In this document: positions 35,521-44,710 of the stretch, piece by piece
Layout: the number at the start of each line of letters is the position of its first letter
Position numbering within the stretch: the first letter of the stretch is position 1
Source: Caldilineaceae bacterium
GTDB lineage: Bacteria > Chloroflexota > Anaerolineae > Caldilineales > Caldilineaceae
Direction: 5' to 3'
Assembly: GCA_022823185.1 (NCBI GenBank)
Contig: JAJDXQ010000035.1
Location: 1 to 64,000, forward strand
DNA: 64,000 nt
Translations under genes and position numbers: made by a program
Notes under the pieces: model-generated
Told to the model about the DNA's origin: nothing
The model's database searches: none
The model's input: the letters and a program-made list of their open reading frames with translations, nothing else

Positions 35521-36528
35521 ATGCGGGTAGGCAGCGAAGGACATTCATACGACTGGATCGACAATTGGGCCAAGCTCCCCGAAAGTGAAAGTTCACGCAA
35601 GGGATGGGCGCATCCGGGCATCGTTGTCACGGAATCGGGAAACGTAATGACCAGCCACCCCGGCGATCCTGAAGTGTTGACCTTCGATGGGGACGGCAAC
35701 CTGATTTCCTCGTGGCGCGGCGACTTTGCCGAGGCGCATGGGATCACCCTCGTCAACGAAGACGGAGTCGAGTATCTGTGGATTGTGGACCACGGATCCA
35801 AGAATCACTATCTTCACGGCTACAAGAATCCACCGGGCGTGGGCGAAGGGCCCGGTCAGGTATTCAAGACGACATTGGACGGTGAAGTGGTCATGAGGCT
35901 GGAGACGCCTCCCCTTCCCATATACAAAGACACACGCTACGCCCCCACAGCCGTTGCGGTGAACGAGGAGCGCTTTGGTGGCAACGGCGACATCTGGGTG
36001 GCCGATGGGTACGGCGCGTACCATGTCCACAGGTTCACGAAGGATGGCGAGCATGTCAGCAGCATCAACGGCGAGGAAGGGGCCGGGGCCTACAACTGCC
36101 CGCACGGCATCTTTTTTGATTATCGCAAGTCCGAGCCGGAGCTCTACGTGGCGGACAGGGCCAACGACCGCGTACAGGTCTACGACATGGAGGGTGGATT
36201 CAGACGGATGTTTGGTGACGGTTTTCTGAACACGCCCAGTTGTTTCGCGACGCATGGCGATCTGATGATCATTGCCGAGCTTCGCGCCCGCCTCGTGGTC
36301 ACCGATATAAACGATGAACTGCTCACGTACCTCGGCGACAACAAGCAGGTGTGCGACGTTGAGGGCTGGCCCAACAATGTGAACGAATCGGGGCAGTCAG
36401 TACGCACGAGCCACCTGGAGACGGGCAATTTCAACAGCCCTCACGGCTTGGCTGCGGACGCCAGCGGTAACTTGTATGTGGCCGAATGGCTCATTGGGGG
36501 CAGGGTAACCAGACTGAACAGGTCCTAA
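35521..36528 (+). CDS. NHL-repeat six-bladed beta-propeller protein
   Basis: 335 residues; the ATG at 35521 follows GCAGGAGGTTGTGTT. Repeated propeller blades have the NHL pattern: DGNLISSWRGDFAEAHGITL, HGIFFDY followed by LYVADRANDRVQVYD, and near the end HGLAADASGNLYVAEW. Relatives include peptidyl-hydroxyglycine lyase-like and SMP-30-like proteins that bind or hydrolyse small molecules. There is no signal peptide, so it is probably cytoplasmic. Its place after the dehydrogenase suggests a lactonase or lyase in the same pathway, which is an inference. Confidence 0.8.
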   Translation: MRVGSEGHSYDWIDNWAKLPESESSRKGWAHPGIVVTESGNVMTSHPGDPEVLTFDGDGNLISSWRGDFAEAHGITLVNEDGVEYLWIVDHGSKNHYLHGYKNPPGVGEGPGQVFKTTLDGEVVMRLETPPLPIYKDTRYAPTAVAVNEERFGGNGDIWVADGYGAYHVHRFTKDGEHVSSINGEEGAGAYNCPHGIFFDYRKSEPELYVADRANDRVQVYDMEGGFRRMFGDGFLNTPSCFATHGDLMIIAELRARLVVTDINDELLTYLGDNKQVCDVEGWPNNVNESGQSVRTSHLETGNFNSPHGLAADASGNLYVAEWLIGGRVTRLNRS

Positions 36529-36615
36529 GCACCCTGGTGCCGCTTTGCGTCGCCGCCTGACAAACGAGAGTAAGCCACCACGCGTCCCGCCGGAAATCCA
36601 GCATGGTGGCAAGGG

Positions 36616-36644
36616 GGGATCGCACAGCTGTCGCGGTCCCTTTT
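36616..36644 (+). terminator. Probable intrinsic terminator after the NHL gene
   Basis: Stem GGGATCGC (36616-36623) with GCGGTCCC (36633-36640), one G-T pair, then TTTT. Confidence 0.6.
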
Positions 36645-36701
36645 CTGTGCTTCTGCGGTTACGCGCCAAGTTAGCGCCGCTTTTCCCCTCTTTCAAAACC
36701 C

Positions 36702-36710
36702 TGCTATAGT
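36702..36710 (+). promoter_or_regulatory. Extended -10 promoter of the hydrolase/CehA genes
   Basis: TGC followed by TATAGT (36705-36710) with no good -35 box, about 85 bases before the next start codon. Confidence 0.4.
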
Positions 36711-36794
36711 ATCCCGAACGGCGCGGACCGCGTTACGCGGGCGTGCGACCACACTTTTCACCCAGTCGAATCTTTGCGCCAGGAAATAAAGGAA

Positions 36795-37943
36795 ATGTCT
36801 TCTCTCTCGATGCTCGGCGCCTACGGCTCGTGGGCCAGTTCCCTGGCCGGTGAAGGCCCCAATTTTCTCTCTTTTCGGCATACGCATTGGACGGACCCGG
36901 CGGCTTGGCGGCCGGCCGCGCGCCGGCGGTTTCGCGAACGGGTGGCGATGCCGGACACGGACGGCGCGGGGGATGTCCGGACAGGCCGGCAGTACGAGTA
37001 TGATGGATTGCAGGTGGAGGAGCTCTCGTGGCAGCTGCCGTACGGCCCGCGTACAGAGGCGGTTCTGTTGAAACCGGCGGGCGCGCAGGGCCCGTTGCCC
37101 GGCGTGCTGGCTTTGCACGATCACGGCGGGCATAAGTTTCACGGCTGGCAGAAAATCACGCGTACGGACGATGAACAGAACGCGGTCAACATTGATCACC
37201 AGCAGCGGGCGTACGGCAGCGCGCCGTGGGCCAATCGCCTGGCGCGGCGCGGGTATGCTGTCCTGGTGCATGACGCCTTCGCGTTTGGCAGCCGCCGCGT
37301 CCGCATCGCGGATGTGCCGGCGGCGATACGCGATGGCATGGAGGAGATTGAGTCGGAAGACCCGGCGTACATTGCCGCCTATAATCGCTGGGCGGGCGGG
37401 CACGAGTCGACCCTGGCGAAGTCGTTGCTGAGCGCGGGGACGACGTGGGCGGGGGTGTGGCTGGCCGAGGACCTGTACGCGCTGGAGGCGCTGTGCGGGC
37501 GCGACGATGTGGACGGGCAACGGGTCGGCATCGGCGGGTTGTCGGGGGGCGGGCTGCGCACAGTCTACCTGGCAGGCCTGGACGATCGCGTGCGCTGCGC
37601 GGCCTGTGTCGGCATGATGACGACATGGCGGGATTTGCTGCTCCATAAGAGCCATACGCACACATGGATGATCTACGTGCCGCATTTGCCAACGGAGATG
37701 GACTACCCGGACATTTTGGGGATGCGGACGCCGCTGCCGACCCTGGTGCAGAACAATACGGAAGACCCCCTGTTCTCCCTGGACGAGATGAGGCGGGCCG
37801 ACGTGATGCTGCGGCAGGTGTATGAGAAGGCCGGCGCGGCCGGAAACTACCGCTGCGCATTCCATGCCGGCGAGCACAAGTTCGACATTGCGATGCAGGA
37901 GGAGGCGTTCGACTGGTTCGACCGCTGGCTGGCAGAATCCTGA
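36795..37943 (+). CDS. Alpha/beta hydrolase (dienelactone hydrolase / acetyl-xylan esterase-like)
   Basis: 382 residues from the ATG at 36795 with AAAGGA directly upstream. The central region has the oxyanion segment GVLALHDHGGHKF, a nucleophile elbow GIGGLSGGGLRTVY with the serine about residue 252, and a C-terminal FHAGEHKFD holding the likely catalytic histidine. An Asp in NNTEDPLF may complete the triad. The large insert and length fit esterases of the acetyl-xylan esterase/Abhydrolase_7 type. It starts a run of plus-strand genes with the CehA-like gene 79 bases downstream. Confidence 0.85.
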   Translation: MSSLSMLGAYGSWASSLAGEGPNFLSFRHTHWTDPAAWRPAARRRFRERVAMPDTDGAGDVRTGRQYEYDGLQVEELSWQLPYGPRTEAVLLKPAGAQGPLPGVLALHDHGGHKFHGWQKITRTDDEQNAVNIDHQQRAYGSAPWANRLARRGYAVLVHDAFAFGSRRVRIADVPAAIRDGMEEIESEDPAYIAAYNRWAGGHESTLAKSLLSAGTTWAGVWLAEDLYALEALCGRDDVDGQRVGIGGLSGGGLRTVYLAGLDDRVRCAACVGMMTTWRDLLLHKSHTHTWMIYVPHLPTEMDYPDILGMRTPLPTLVQNNTEDPLFSLDEMRRADVMLRQVYEKAGAAGNYRCAFHAGEHKFDIAMQEEAFDWFDRWLAES

Positions 37944-38022
37944 CGCGTCGAGGAATGGATAGAGCAGTCATACGAGACAGTTGCATCACTCGCCGCGAGG
38001 CGCGGCAGAAACGGAGAGTCCC

Positions 38023-40587
38023 ATGAACCCAGTCTCCCCACATTTCACGCCCGTTGATCTGTCGAAGTCCTTTAATGCTGGACGCGCCGAGCTTCCGGAG
38101 ACATTGCGCGTGCCCTCCTTGCTTGAAGACAAGGCGGGGGCGACCGCCTTCAACGGAATCCCATTTCTGCTGGGAGGATTTGAAGGCCCCGCCGCGATCC
38201 TGCTGGAGGGGGAAGCGGTGACCGTTGAACTGGATGGGGCGTGCGCCACCTATGCGGTATTTCTGCATGCGGTGGCGGACCGCGTCACCAACTATCTGGA
38301 TGGCTTTGCCGACTTCGCGCAGGATGGAAACGAACTGGGCGGGCATGTATCCTCCTATATATTTGAGTACGAGGACGGGAGCCGCCAGGAAACGGCGATC
38401 CGGCGCCGTTTCGGCATTCAGCAGAGTCGCGTTGTGTGGGGAGGCAGTCCCTTCGAGACGGTGCCGGCGGCGAAGGCGACGGTCTTCAACTCGGCTACGG
38501 AGGAGATTCAGTTAGGTCGGGTCCCAAGCACCGAATACGGACGCGGCGAAACGCGCACCAGTTCGGGGCGCGATCAGATGGAAGAGAAGATGTGGCTTTA
38601 CGCTTTGGAGAATCCGCATCCTGACAAGCCGATCCGCCGCCTGGTTTTGCAGCCGCGCAGTGAGGGGTCAACCGTTTACGCGATCAGTCTGACGAATTTG
38701 AGCGAGCATCCTCTGCGTCCGGGCGTGCGGCGCAAACTGCGGCTGACTTTGCCGGAGGGCGTCGAGTTCAACGCGATCGACGAATACGAAGACCTGGCAA
38801 TCGATCTGGGCTATGTGATGTCGGCGCGGGCCGCGTTTGATTATGACGGCGACCGCTGGCTGGGTGATGAGGCAAACGTCCAGCCCGCGTTATCGCAGAG
38901 GGATTTGATTGTCGAGTACAGCGCGCATCCGCAGGCCTGGCTGCACGTCGGCGTGGACAGTGATGAGCCGATCGTCTATGACCTGTCGCAGCTTGACGGC
39001 GGCGAGTCCTCTGACTCGATCGTTGGGGTGGCGCCGGCTCACCGGTTGGTTGACGTACGTGTGGTGCAGAAGGGGACCAACAATCTGGCGCCGGTGCGTA
39101 TTCATTTCCACGGTGAGCACGGCGAGTATCTGCCGCCGCGCGGCCGCCATCGCAAGGTGAATCCGCATTGGTTTGAGGACAACTACGGCGAGTTCGTCAA
39201 CGGCCGCAACCAGTACTGCTACATTGACGGCCACTGCGAGGTGGATATGCCGCTGGGCGAGGTGTTCGTGGAGATCACCAAGGGCTATGAAACCGCGCCG
39301 GTGCGCAAACGGGTCACGATCGCGGAGGATACAGATGAGCTGGTGTTCGAGTTGGAACGCGTTCTGCCGTGGCGGGAAAAGGGCTGGGTGACCGCGGATA
39401 CGCATGTCCATTTTCTGAGCCCATCGACGGCGCTGCTGGAGGGCCAGGCCGAGGACGTGCATGTCGTCAATCTGCTGGCCAGCCAGTGGGGCGAAATGTT
39501 CAGCAATGTCAGCGACTTTGACGGCAGGACAACCTTGGGCGCGCGCGAGTTCGGCGGCGACGGCGAGTTTCTGGTGAGGGTGGGGACCGAAAACCGCATG
39601 CAGATCCTCGGGCACATCTCGCTGCTGGGCTACAACGGCAAGATGATCCACCCGTTATGCAGCGGCGGCCCGTCTGAGTCGGCCCTGGGCGATCCGCAGG
39701 AGGTGGTGATGGCGGAGTGGGCGCAGAAGTGCATCGACCAGGGCGGGTTGGTGGTGATGCCGCACGCGCCGAACCCGCAGCTGGAGCGGGCCGCGGATAT
39801 CGTTCTCGGCCTGATCCATGCCATTGAAATGATGACATTCAACCCCTGCGAACGGGAGCTCAATCCGTACGGCATAGCAGACTGGTACCGTTATCTCAAT
39901 CTGGGCTATCAACTGCCGATCGTGGGCGGCTCGGACAAGATGGCGGCTTCGTCGCAGCTGGGCGGCGTGCGCACCTACGCGCATCTGGGGGAGCGGGCGT
40001 TTACGTACGAGAACTGGATGGCGGCGGTGCAGGCGGGCAACACGTTCATGACGATCGGTCCGCTGGCTGAGTTGACGGTTGAGGGCGTAGCGCCGGGTGG
40101 CCAGGTTCAGCTGCCGGCGGGCGGCGGGAGCGTGGGCGTCGACTGGCGGGTCGAGTCGGTGCTGATACCGATCGAGCAGGTGGAGGTAGTGCAGGGCGGG
40201 CTGGTCGTCGACCAGATAGACGTTCAGGGCGAATACAGCGCGGCCGGCAGCGTACAGGTCCCGGTTACGGCTTCATCGTGGATCGCGCTGCGGGTGCGGG
40301 GGAGTTATACCGGCGCGGAGGGTGAGATCGCGGCGCATACGAGCGCGGTGCAGACGCTGGTGGCGGACAGCCCACTCTTCAGCGAGCCGGACGCGTCGGC
40401 GGTGTTGGAGCAGATCGAGGGCGCGATGGCCTATGTAGACACGATCGCGCCGCGGCCGAACGCGCAGCGTTTTCGCGAGATGCGAGCGGTGCTGGAAGCG
40501 GCGCACAACCGGCTGCACCAGCGCATGCACGCGCACGGCGTTTACCACGAGCATACGCCAGTGCACGGACACGAGGACGGAGAGTAG
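38023..40587 (+). CDS. CehA/McbA-family PHP metallohydrolase, long form
   Basis: 854 residues. The first 440 residues are a beta-rich region of unknown role, including a carboxypeptidase-like strand set (PLGEVFVEITKGYE). The catalytic PHP domain begins at GWVTADTHVHFLSP (His about 460 and 462). It continues with GHISLLGYNG, VVMPHAPNPQ (about 579) and the metal site GGSDKMA (about 634). Family members such as carbaryl hydrolase hydrolyse esters or carbamates with a bound metal. No signal peptide is visible. A histidine-rich tail ends the protein. It probably acts on a carbohydrate- or lactone-type compound together with its neighbours. Confidence 0.85.
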   Translation: MNPVSPHFTPVDLSKSFNAGRAELPETLRVPSLLEDKAGATAFNGIPFLLGGFEGPAAILLEGEAVTVELDGACATYAVFLHAVADRVTNYLDGFADFAQDGNELGGHVSSYIFEYEDGSRQETAIRRRFGIQQSRVVWGGSPFETVPAAKATVFNSATEEIQLGRVPSTEYGRGETRTSSGRDQMEEKMWLYALENPHPDKPIRRLVLQPRSEGSTVYAISLTNLSEHPLRPGVRRKLRLTLPEGVEFNAIDEYEDLAIDLGYVMSARAAFDYDGDRWLGDEANVQPALSQRDLIVEYSAHPQAWLHVGVDSDEPIVYDLSQLDGGESSDSIVGVAPAHRLVDVRVVQKGTNNLAPVRIHFHGEHGEYLPPRGRHRKVNPHWFEDNYGEFVNGRNQYCYIDGHCEVDMPLGEVFVEITKGYETAPVRKRVTIAEDTDELVFELERVLPWREKGWVTADTHVHFLSPSTALLEGQAEDVHVVNLLASQWGEMFSNVSDFDGRTTLGAREFGGDGEFLVRVGTENRMQILGHISLLGYNGKMIHPLCSGGPSESALGDPQEVVMAEWAQKCIDQGGLVVMPHAPNPQLERAADIVLGLIHAIEMMTFNPCERELNPYGIADWYRYLNLGYQLPIVGGSDKMAASSQLGGVRTYAHLGERAFTYENWMAAVQAGNTFMTIGPLAELTVEGVAPGGQVQLPAGGGSVGVDWRVESVLIPIEQVEVVQGGLVVDQIDVQGEYSAAGSVQVPVTASSWIALRVRGSYTGAEGEIAAHTSAVQTLVADSPLFSEPDASAVLEQIEGAMAYVDTIAPRPNAQRFREMRAVLEAAHNRLHQRMHAHGVYHEHTPVHGHEDGE

Positions 40588-40623
40588 AGCCGCAGAAGGC
40601 GCGGGAGAAAGAAGGAACAGGCG

Positions 40624-41352
40624 TTGGACGAGCGCTATGTGAAATCGGGTTGCGCCCGACTTTGGACGACTTCAAGTGGTCAGGGCACGCCGCTGCTGAT
40701 GTTCAACGGCGGCCCGGGGTGCGATGACTATCTGGAGCCGGTCGCGGAGATGATCGACGACCTGTGCCAGGTAATCCGATTTGAACCTCGCGGCTGCGGG
40801 CGCTCGGACTGGGATGGACGCTATGATGTCGACACGCTGCTGACCGACGCCGAGGCGGTCCGCCGGGCGTATGGTGTCGAGCGGTGCGTTGCGGCAGGAC
40901 ACAGCTTCGGGCCGTGCGCGGCCCTTGCCTACGCGTTGCGGTACCCTTCGCGGGTGATGGGATTGATCGGGATTGCAGGCGGCCGGGTAGTGAATGACAG
41001 GACGTGGCATGAAGCCTATCGGCGGGGATCGGAGGAAGTTGGGGAGGAGACTGGGGGAACTGTGTTCAGCGCCGACCCGGATGTCAATCCGCAATGCAAC
41101 AGCAGTTGGAAAGAGTACATCAAGCGCCCCGCCCTCTTCCGCGAGATCGCGGATCTGCAGGCGCCAGCCGTCTTCATCAACGGCGGCAAGGATATCCGCC
41201 CAAACTGGCCGACGCAGCAGCTGGCAACGTTGATGCCCAGCGGACGTTACGTCGAGATCCCCGGCGCGGCCCACTCGATCTGGCTGACCCATGCTGACGA
41301 ACTGCGAGCGGAGCTGCGCAGGTCAGTTGAGGAGATTATCCTGAAGAAATAG
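40624..41352 (+). CDS. Alpha/beta hydrolase, proline iminopeptidase-like
   Basis: 242 residues from a TTG at 40624 with AAGGAACAGGCG upstream, 36 bases after the CehA gene. The fold motifs are clear: oxyanion loop FNGGPGCDDY, then RFEPRGCGRSDWDG, the nucleophile elbow AAGHSFGPCAALAYA (Ser about 100) and a final histidine in PGAAHSIW. The GGPG motif is typical of the proline iminopeptidase S33 group, but the lid is short. Substrate unknown. Confidence 0.85.
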   Translation: MDERYVKSGCARLWTTSSGQGTPLLMFNGGPGCDDYLEPVAEMIDDLCQVIRFEPRGCGRSDWDGRYDVDTLLTDAEAVRRAYGVERCVAAGHSFGPCAALAYALRYPSRVMGLIGIAGGRVVNDRTWHEAYRRGSEEVGEETGGTVFSADPDVNPQCNSSWKEYIKRPALFREIADLQAPAVFINGGKDIRPNWPTQQLATLMPSGRYVEIPGAAHSIWLTHADELRAELRRSVEEIILKK

Positions 41353-41469
41353 GGGGCGGCGGTTCGGCGCCGGGGCCTGCCAGGGCTGATGAACGCCGGT
41401 GACACTCGTGGTACAATGCGGTTGGCGGAGAGAGAGAGAGCGCAATTCGAACCAGGTAAGGACCGAACT

Positions 41470-42462
41470 ATGCCAGAAATTCGCTGGGGAATCGTCGGTT
41501 GCGGGGACGTGTGCGAGGTCAAGAGCGGGCCGGGGCTGTACAAGGCGGATAACTCGGCGCTGACGGCGGTGATGCGGCGCAATGGGGCGCTGGCGGAAGA
41601 CTTCGCCCGGCGGCACGGCGTAGCGCGCTGGTATGATGACGGGGACAGGCTGATCAACGACCCGGAGGTGGACGCGGTCTACGTGGCCACGCCGCCGGAC
41701 ACGCACATGACGTACACGTGCAAGGCGGCTGAGGCGGGCAAGCCGGTCTACGTGGAAAAGCCGATGGCGCGCACATACGACGAGTGCCAGACGATGATTC
41801 GGGCCTGCGAGGCGGCTGGTGTGCCCCTGTGGGTGGGCTATTACCGGCGGCGGCTGCCGAAATTTCTGAAGATAGAGGAGCTGATCGCGCAGGGGGTGAT
41901 CGGGGATGTGCGCTCGGTCCACGCGCGCTTTTATCAGCGGCCGAGGCCGAGCGACGCGTTTCCGGAACAGAGAGGCTGGCGGGTTGATCCGGAGGTCGCG
42001 GGCGCCGGCCTCTTTCTGGATTTGGGTTCTCACATGCTGGACATTCTTGACTATCTGCTGGGCCCGATCAGCCGCGTGCAGGGGTTCGCGGCAAACCAGG
42101 CTGGGCTGTACGACGCCGAGGATGTTGTGTGCGGCAGCTTCACGTTTGAATCGGGCGTGCAGGGGACGGGGACGTGGATGTTCAGCGGCTTTGAAAACCT
42201 TGACTGGACGGAGATCGAAGGCACGAAGGGGCGTATCGGCTACGTCTGTTTCGACGCCAGCCCGATCGCGCTGACAACGAGCGCGGGGACCGAAGAGATC
42301 CCGGTTACGCAACCGGACCACGTGCATCAGCCGCTGATTCAGACCATCGTCGACGAGCTGAACGGCCGCGGGCAGTGCCCCAGCACAGGCGTGAGCGGCG
42401 CCCGCACATCGTGGGTGATGGACCAGATGCTGGCGGAGTACCGGCAGAGGAACTATGGATAG
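41470..42462 (+). CDS. Gfo/Idh/MocA-family NAD(P)-dependent oxidoreductase
   Basis: 330 residues from the ATG at 41470 with TAAGGACC upstream. The Rossmann fold opens IRWGIVGCGDV. The catalytic-site motif VEKPMARTYDE and the domain-2 signature GAGLFLDLGSHMLDILDYLL are present. These enzymes oxidise or reduce sugar and inositol-type substrates. It precedes the aldose 1-epimerase by 33 bases, which supports a role in sugar catabolism. Confidence 0.93.
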   Translation: MPEIRWGIVGCGDVCEVKSGPGLYKADNSALTAVMRRNGALAEDFARRHGVARWYDDGDRLINDPEVDAVYVATPPDTHMTYTCKAAEAGKPVYVEKPMARTYDECQTMIRACEAAGVPLWVGYYRRRLPKFLKIEELIAQGVIGDVRSVHARFYQRPRPSDAFPEQRGWRVDPEVAGAGLFLDLGSHMLDILDYLLGPISRVQGFAANQAGLYDAEDVVCGSFTFESGVQGTGTWMFSGFENLDWTEIEGTKGRIGYVCFDASPIALTTSAGTEEIPVTQPDHVHQPLIQTIVDELNGRGQCPSTGVSGARTSWVMDQMLAEYRQRNYG

Positions 42463-42495
42463 TCGTATACGGATTGAAGCAATGGATGGCGAGGA

Positions 42496-43551
42496 ATGAG
42501 ACTAAGCAGCCAGGCATTCGGCAGAACGAGGAGCGGGCAAGGGGTCAGGCAGTATTCCCTGGCCAACAATATGGGCGTAGAGATCGACGTACTCGACTAC
42601 GGCGGCCTGATCCGGACGCTTTCGACGCCGGACCGCAACGGCGAGGCGGGGGATGTGGTGCTGGGCTTCGACACGCTTGACGAATATCTGGCCGGGCATC
42701 CTTACTACGGCGTGCTGGTCGGCCGTTGCGCAAACCGCATCCGCGGCGGGCGCTTCGAGCTGGACGGCGTGCGTTACCAGCTTGCGCGCAACGTCAACGA
42801 CGACCATCTTCACGGCGGGGAAGGCGGCTTCGACAAGGTCGTATGGCAGGCGCAACCTTTCCAGAACGAACGGGAGGTCGGGCTGCTGCTCTCATACGAC
42901 AGCCCGGACGGTGAAGATCATTATCCTGGCGCGCTGGAAACGACGGTGAGGCTCAGCCTGAACGATGACAACGAGGTGCGTCTTGATTACCATGCGACCT
43001 GCGACGCGCCGACGATCGTCAACCTGACCAATCACAGCTACTTCAATCTGGCAGGCGAGGGCAATATCCACGACCATGTCGCGATGATCGATGCCGACGC
43101 GTTCACCCCGATGGACAGTTCGCTGATCGTGACTGGTGAGGTGCGGGACGTGACCGGCACACCCTTCGACTTTCGGCAGCCCACTGCCATCGGCGCGCGC
43201 ATCAACGCCGACGATGAGCAGATCCGAGCAGGCGGCGGCTACGATCATAACTTCGTTCTCAACGGAGAGCCCGGCACGCTGCGGCTGGCGGCACGCGTGT
43301 CCGAGCCGGGCAGCGGGCGGGTGTTGGAGGTGCTGACGACCGAGCCGGGTGTGCAGTTCTATACAGGCAACCAGATGGAGGCGGCGAACGCGGGCAAGGG
43401 CGGGCAGGTCTATCCGCACCGCGGCGGGTTCTGTCTTGAGACGCAGCACTTTCCCGACGCGCCCAACCAGCCGGACTTTCCGTCGATTGTTCTGCGGCCC
43501 GGCGAGGAGTATACGCAGACGACCGTTTTCCGCTTTTCGACCGATCCGTAG
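42496..43551 (+). CDS. galM: Aldose 1-epimerase (mutarotase)
   Basis: 351 residues. It interconverts alpha and beta anomers of hexoses. The family motifs are GRCANRIRGGRFELDG, then HLHGGEGGFDKVVW, the catalytic histidine in LTNHSYFNLAG and YDHNFVL. A conserved QFYTGN strand follows. It is a complete gene, probably co-transcribed with the preceding oxidoreductase. Confidence 0.94.
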   Translation: MRLSSQAFGRTRSGQGVRQYSLANNMGVEIDVLDYGGLIRTLSTPDRNGEAGDVVLGFDTLDEYLAGHPYYGVLVGRCANRIRGGRFELDGVRYQLARNVNDDHLHGGEGGFDKVVWQAQPFQNEREVGLLLSYDSPDGEDHYPGALETTVRLSLNDDNEVRLDYHATCDAPTIVNLTNHSYFNLAGEGNIHDHVAMIDADAFTPMDSSLIVTGEVRDVTGTPFDFRQPTAIGARINADDEQIRAGGGYDHNFVLNGEPGTLRLAARVSEPGSGRVLEVLTTEPGVQFYTGNQMEAANAGKGGQVYPHRGGFCLETQHFPDAPNQPDFPSIVLRPGEEYTQTTVFRFSTDP

Positions 43552-43630
43552 ACGCGGCTCTGGGGAGAGGCGTCCCAGGGTCAGAGGCCAGAGTACAATG
43601 CCCGTACTGCACTGGCAAAAAGGGCTGAAA

Positions 43631-44635
43631 ATGGACGCGACCACAACCCAACTGACAGGCGCAGCGACATTTGACGCGAAACGGGCGATCCTGCACCAGC
43701 GAGATATGTTTCGGCCACTGGCCGTCCAGCACACAGAACGGCTGGACGACGCGCTGAGCGGACGTGTCGTGCGGGGAGAGACGCCGCTGCTGGTGCTGGA
43801 GCGGGACGGCGCGGCGCTGGCTCTGCTTACCAGCCAGATGATCTTCCATCACGTGGCGCAGGGCGAGTGGAGCGGGACTCCGTTTCTGGCCACTTTCTGA
43901 GCCCCTTGCAACAGCGGCGTCGGTCTGACGCCGGTCATTGACGGGGAGACGTACACCTTTGCGACGCGCGGCCTGTATAACGGCCTGTCGTTGATGGGGG
44001 ACCGCCAGACCGGCTCCTATTGGGACCATGTCACGGGCGAATGTCTGTACGGCCCGCTCAAGGGACGGCGTCTTGCATTGGAGCCGCTGCGGCATATGCG
44101 TGCGGATCAGGCCTTGGCGCAGTACCCGGACGCCCGAATCGCGCGGTCGCGGCTGCCGCTGCCCTTCGGGCTGGCGGTAGGCCTGATGAAGATTCTGGTG
44201 CGATTGACCAGGGGGCGCTTTTTGCCGCCGGGGTTCGCGGGCTCGATGGGCGCGGAAGACCCGCGGCGGCCGCGCCTGGAGATGGGGCTGGGCGTCTGGA
44301 CGGAGAGGGTAAGCCGTTACTATCCGCTCGACATTCTCAAGGCGGGGGACGGTATGGTGTTCGACGTCCTCGACAACCGGAACATGCTGGTCTACCTTGA
44401 CCCGGCATCCGGCACGCCGACGCCGCTCTTCGTTGATGGGCAGGATGCCGAATGGGATGGCAGCGACCTTCGCATGGCCGACGGCGCGACCGTACGCAAC
44501 GGCAGATATTACGATCCCTCGGGGGAGGAGTTGCCGACTGAACAGCCCCTGCACCTCTTTGCCCGCTGGTACGGATTCTCGCTTACTTTTCCGGGTTGCG
44601 AGGTTTACGGAGACAGTGACGAAATCGCCAGGTAA
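43631..44635 (+). CDS. DUF3179 selenoprotein: in-frame TGA read as selenocysteine
   Basis: 334 residues if TGA at 43898-43900 is read as selenocysteine (residue 90). The frame is open on both sides of it without any shift. Start ATG 43631 follows AAAAAGGG; an upstream in-frame ATG at 43598 is possible. The family motif is a strand then CxxC (for example TYCPLCGT). Here it is ATF, TGA, APCNSGVG, so TGA replaces the first Cys and gives U-A-P-C. After it come GLYNGLSLMGDRQTGSYWDH, VTGECLYGPLKGRRL and QYPDARIA, all typical of DUF3179. The downstream part is as well kept as the upstream part, which argues against a decayed gene. A SECIS-like hairpin follows at 43915-43933. CxxC and UxxC sites usually do thiol redox chemistry; the substrate is unknown. 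It sits between galM and an SDR gene. Confidence 0.85.
43915..43933 (+). promoter_or_regulatory. Bacterial SECIS-like hairpin
   Basis: A perfect 7-bp stem CGGCGTC (43915-43921) with GACGCCG (43927-43933) closes a GGTCT loop (43922-43926). The loop begins 21 bases after the TGA. The E. coli fdhF SECIS has an AGGUCU loop at a similar distance, and the GGU bases contact SelB. Position, stem and loop therefore all fit a SelB-dependent SECIS. Confidence 0.8.
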
Positions 44636-44710
44636 GGTCGGCGCCGCCGTCGCCCGAAGTTTGCGGGCGCAGGCCTTACAGGACCACACTCTTTAAGGAG
44701 AAGGCATACT

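Noticed and set aside
43598..43900. Reading the DUF3179 region as a truncated gene or pseudogene with a premature stop
   Set aside because: The stop is TGA, lies exactly at the conserved Cys column, is followed by a SECIS-like hairpin, and the frame stays open and well conserved for 245 more codons.
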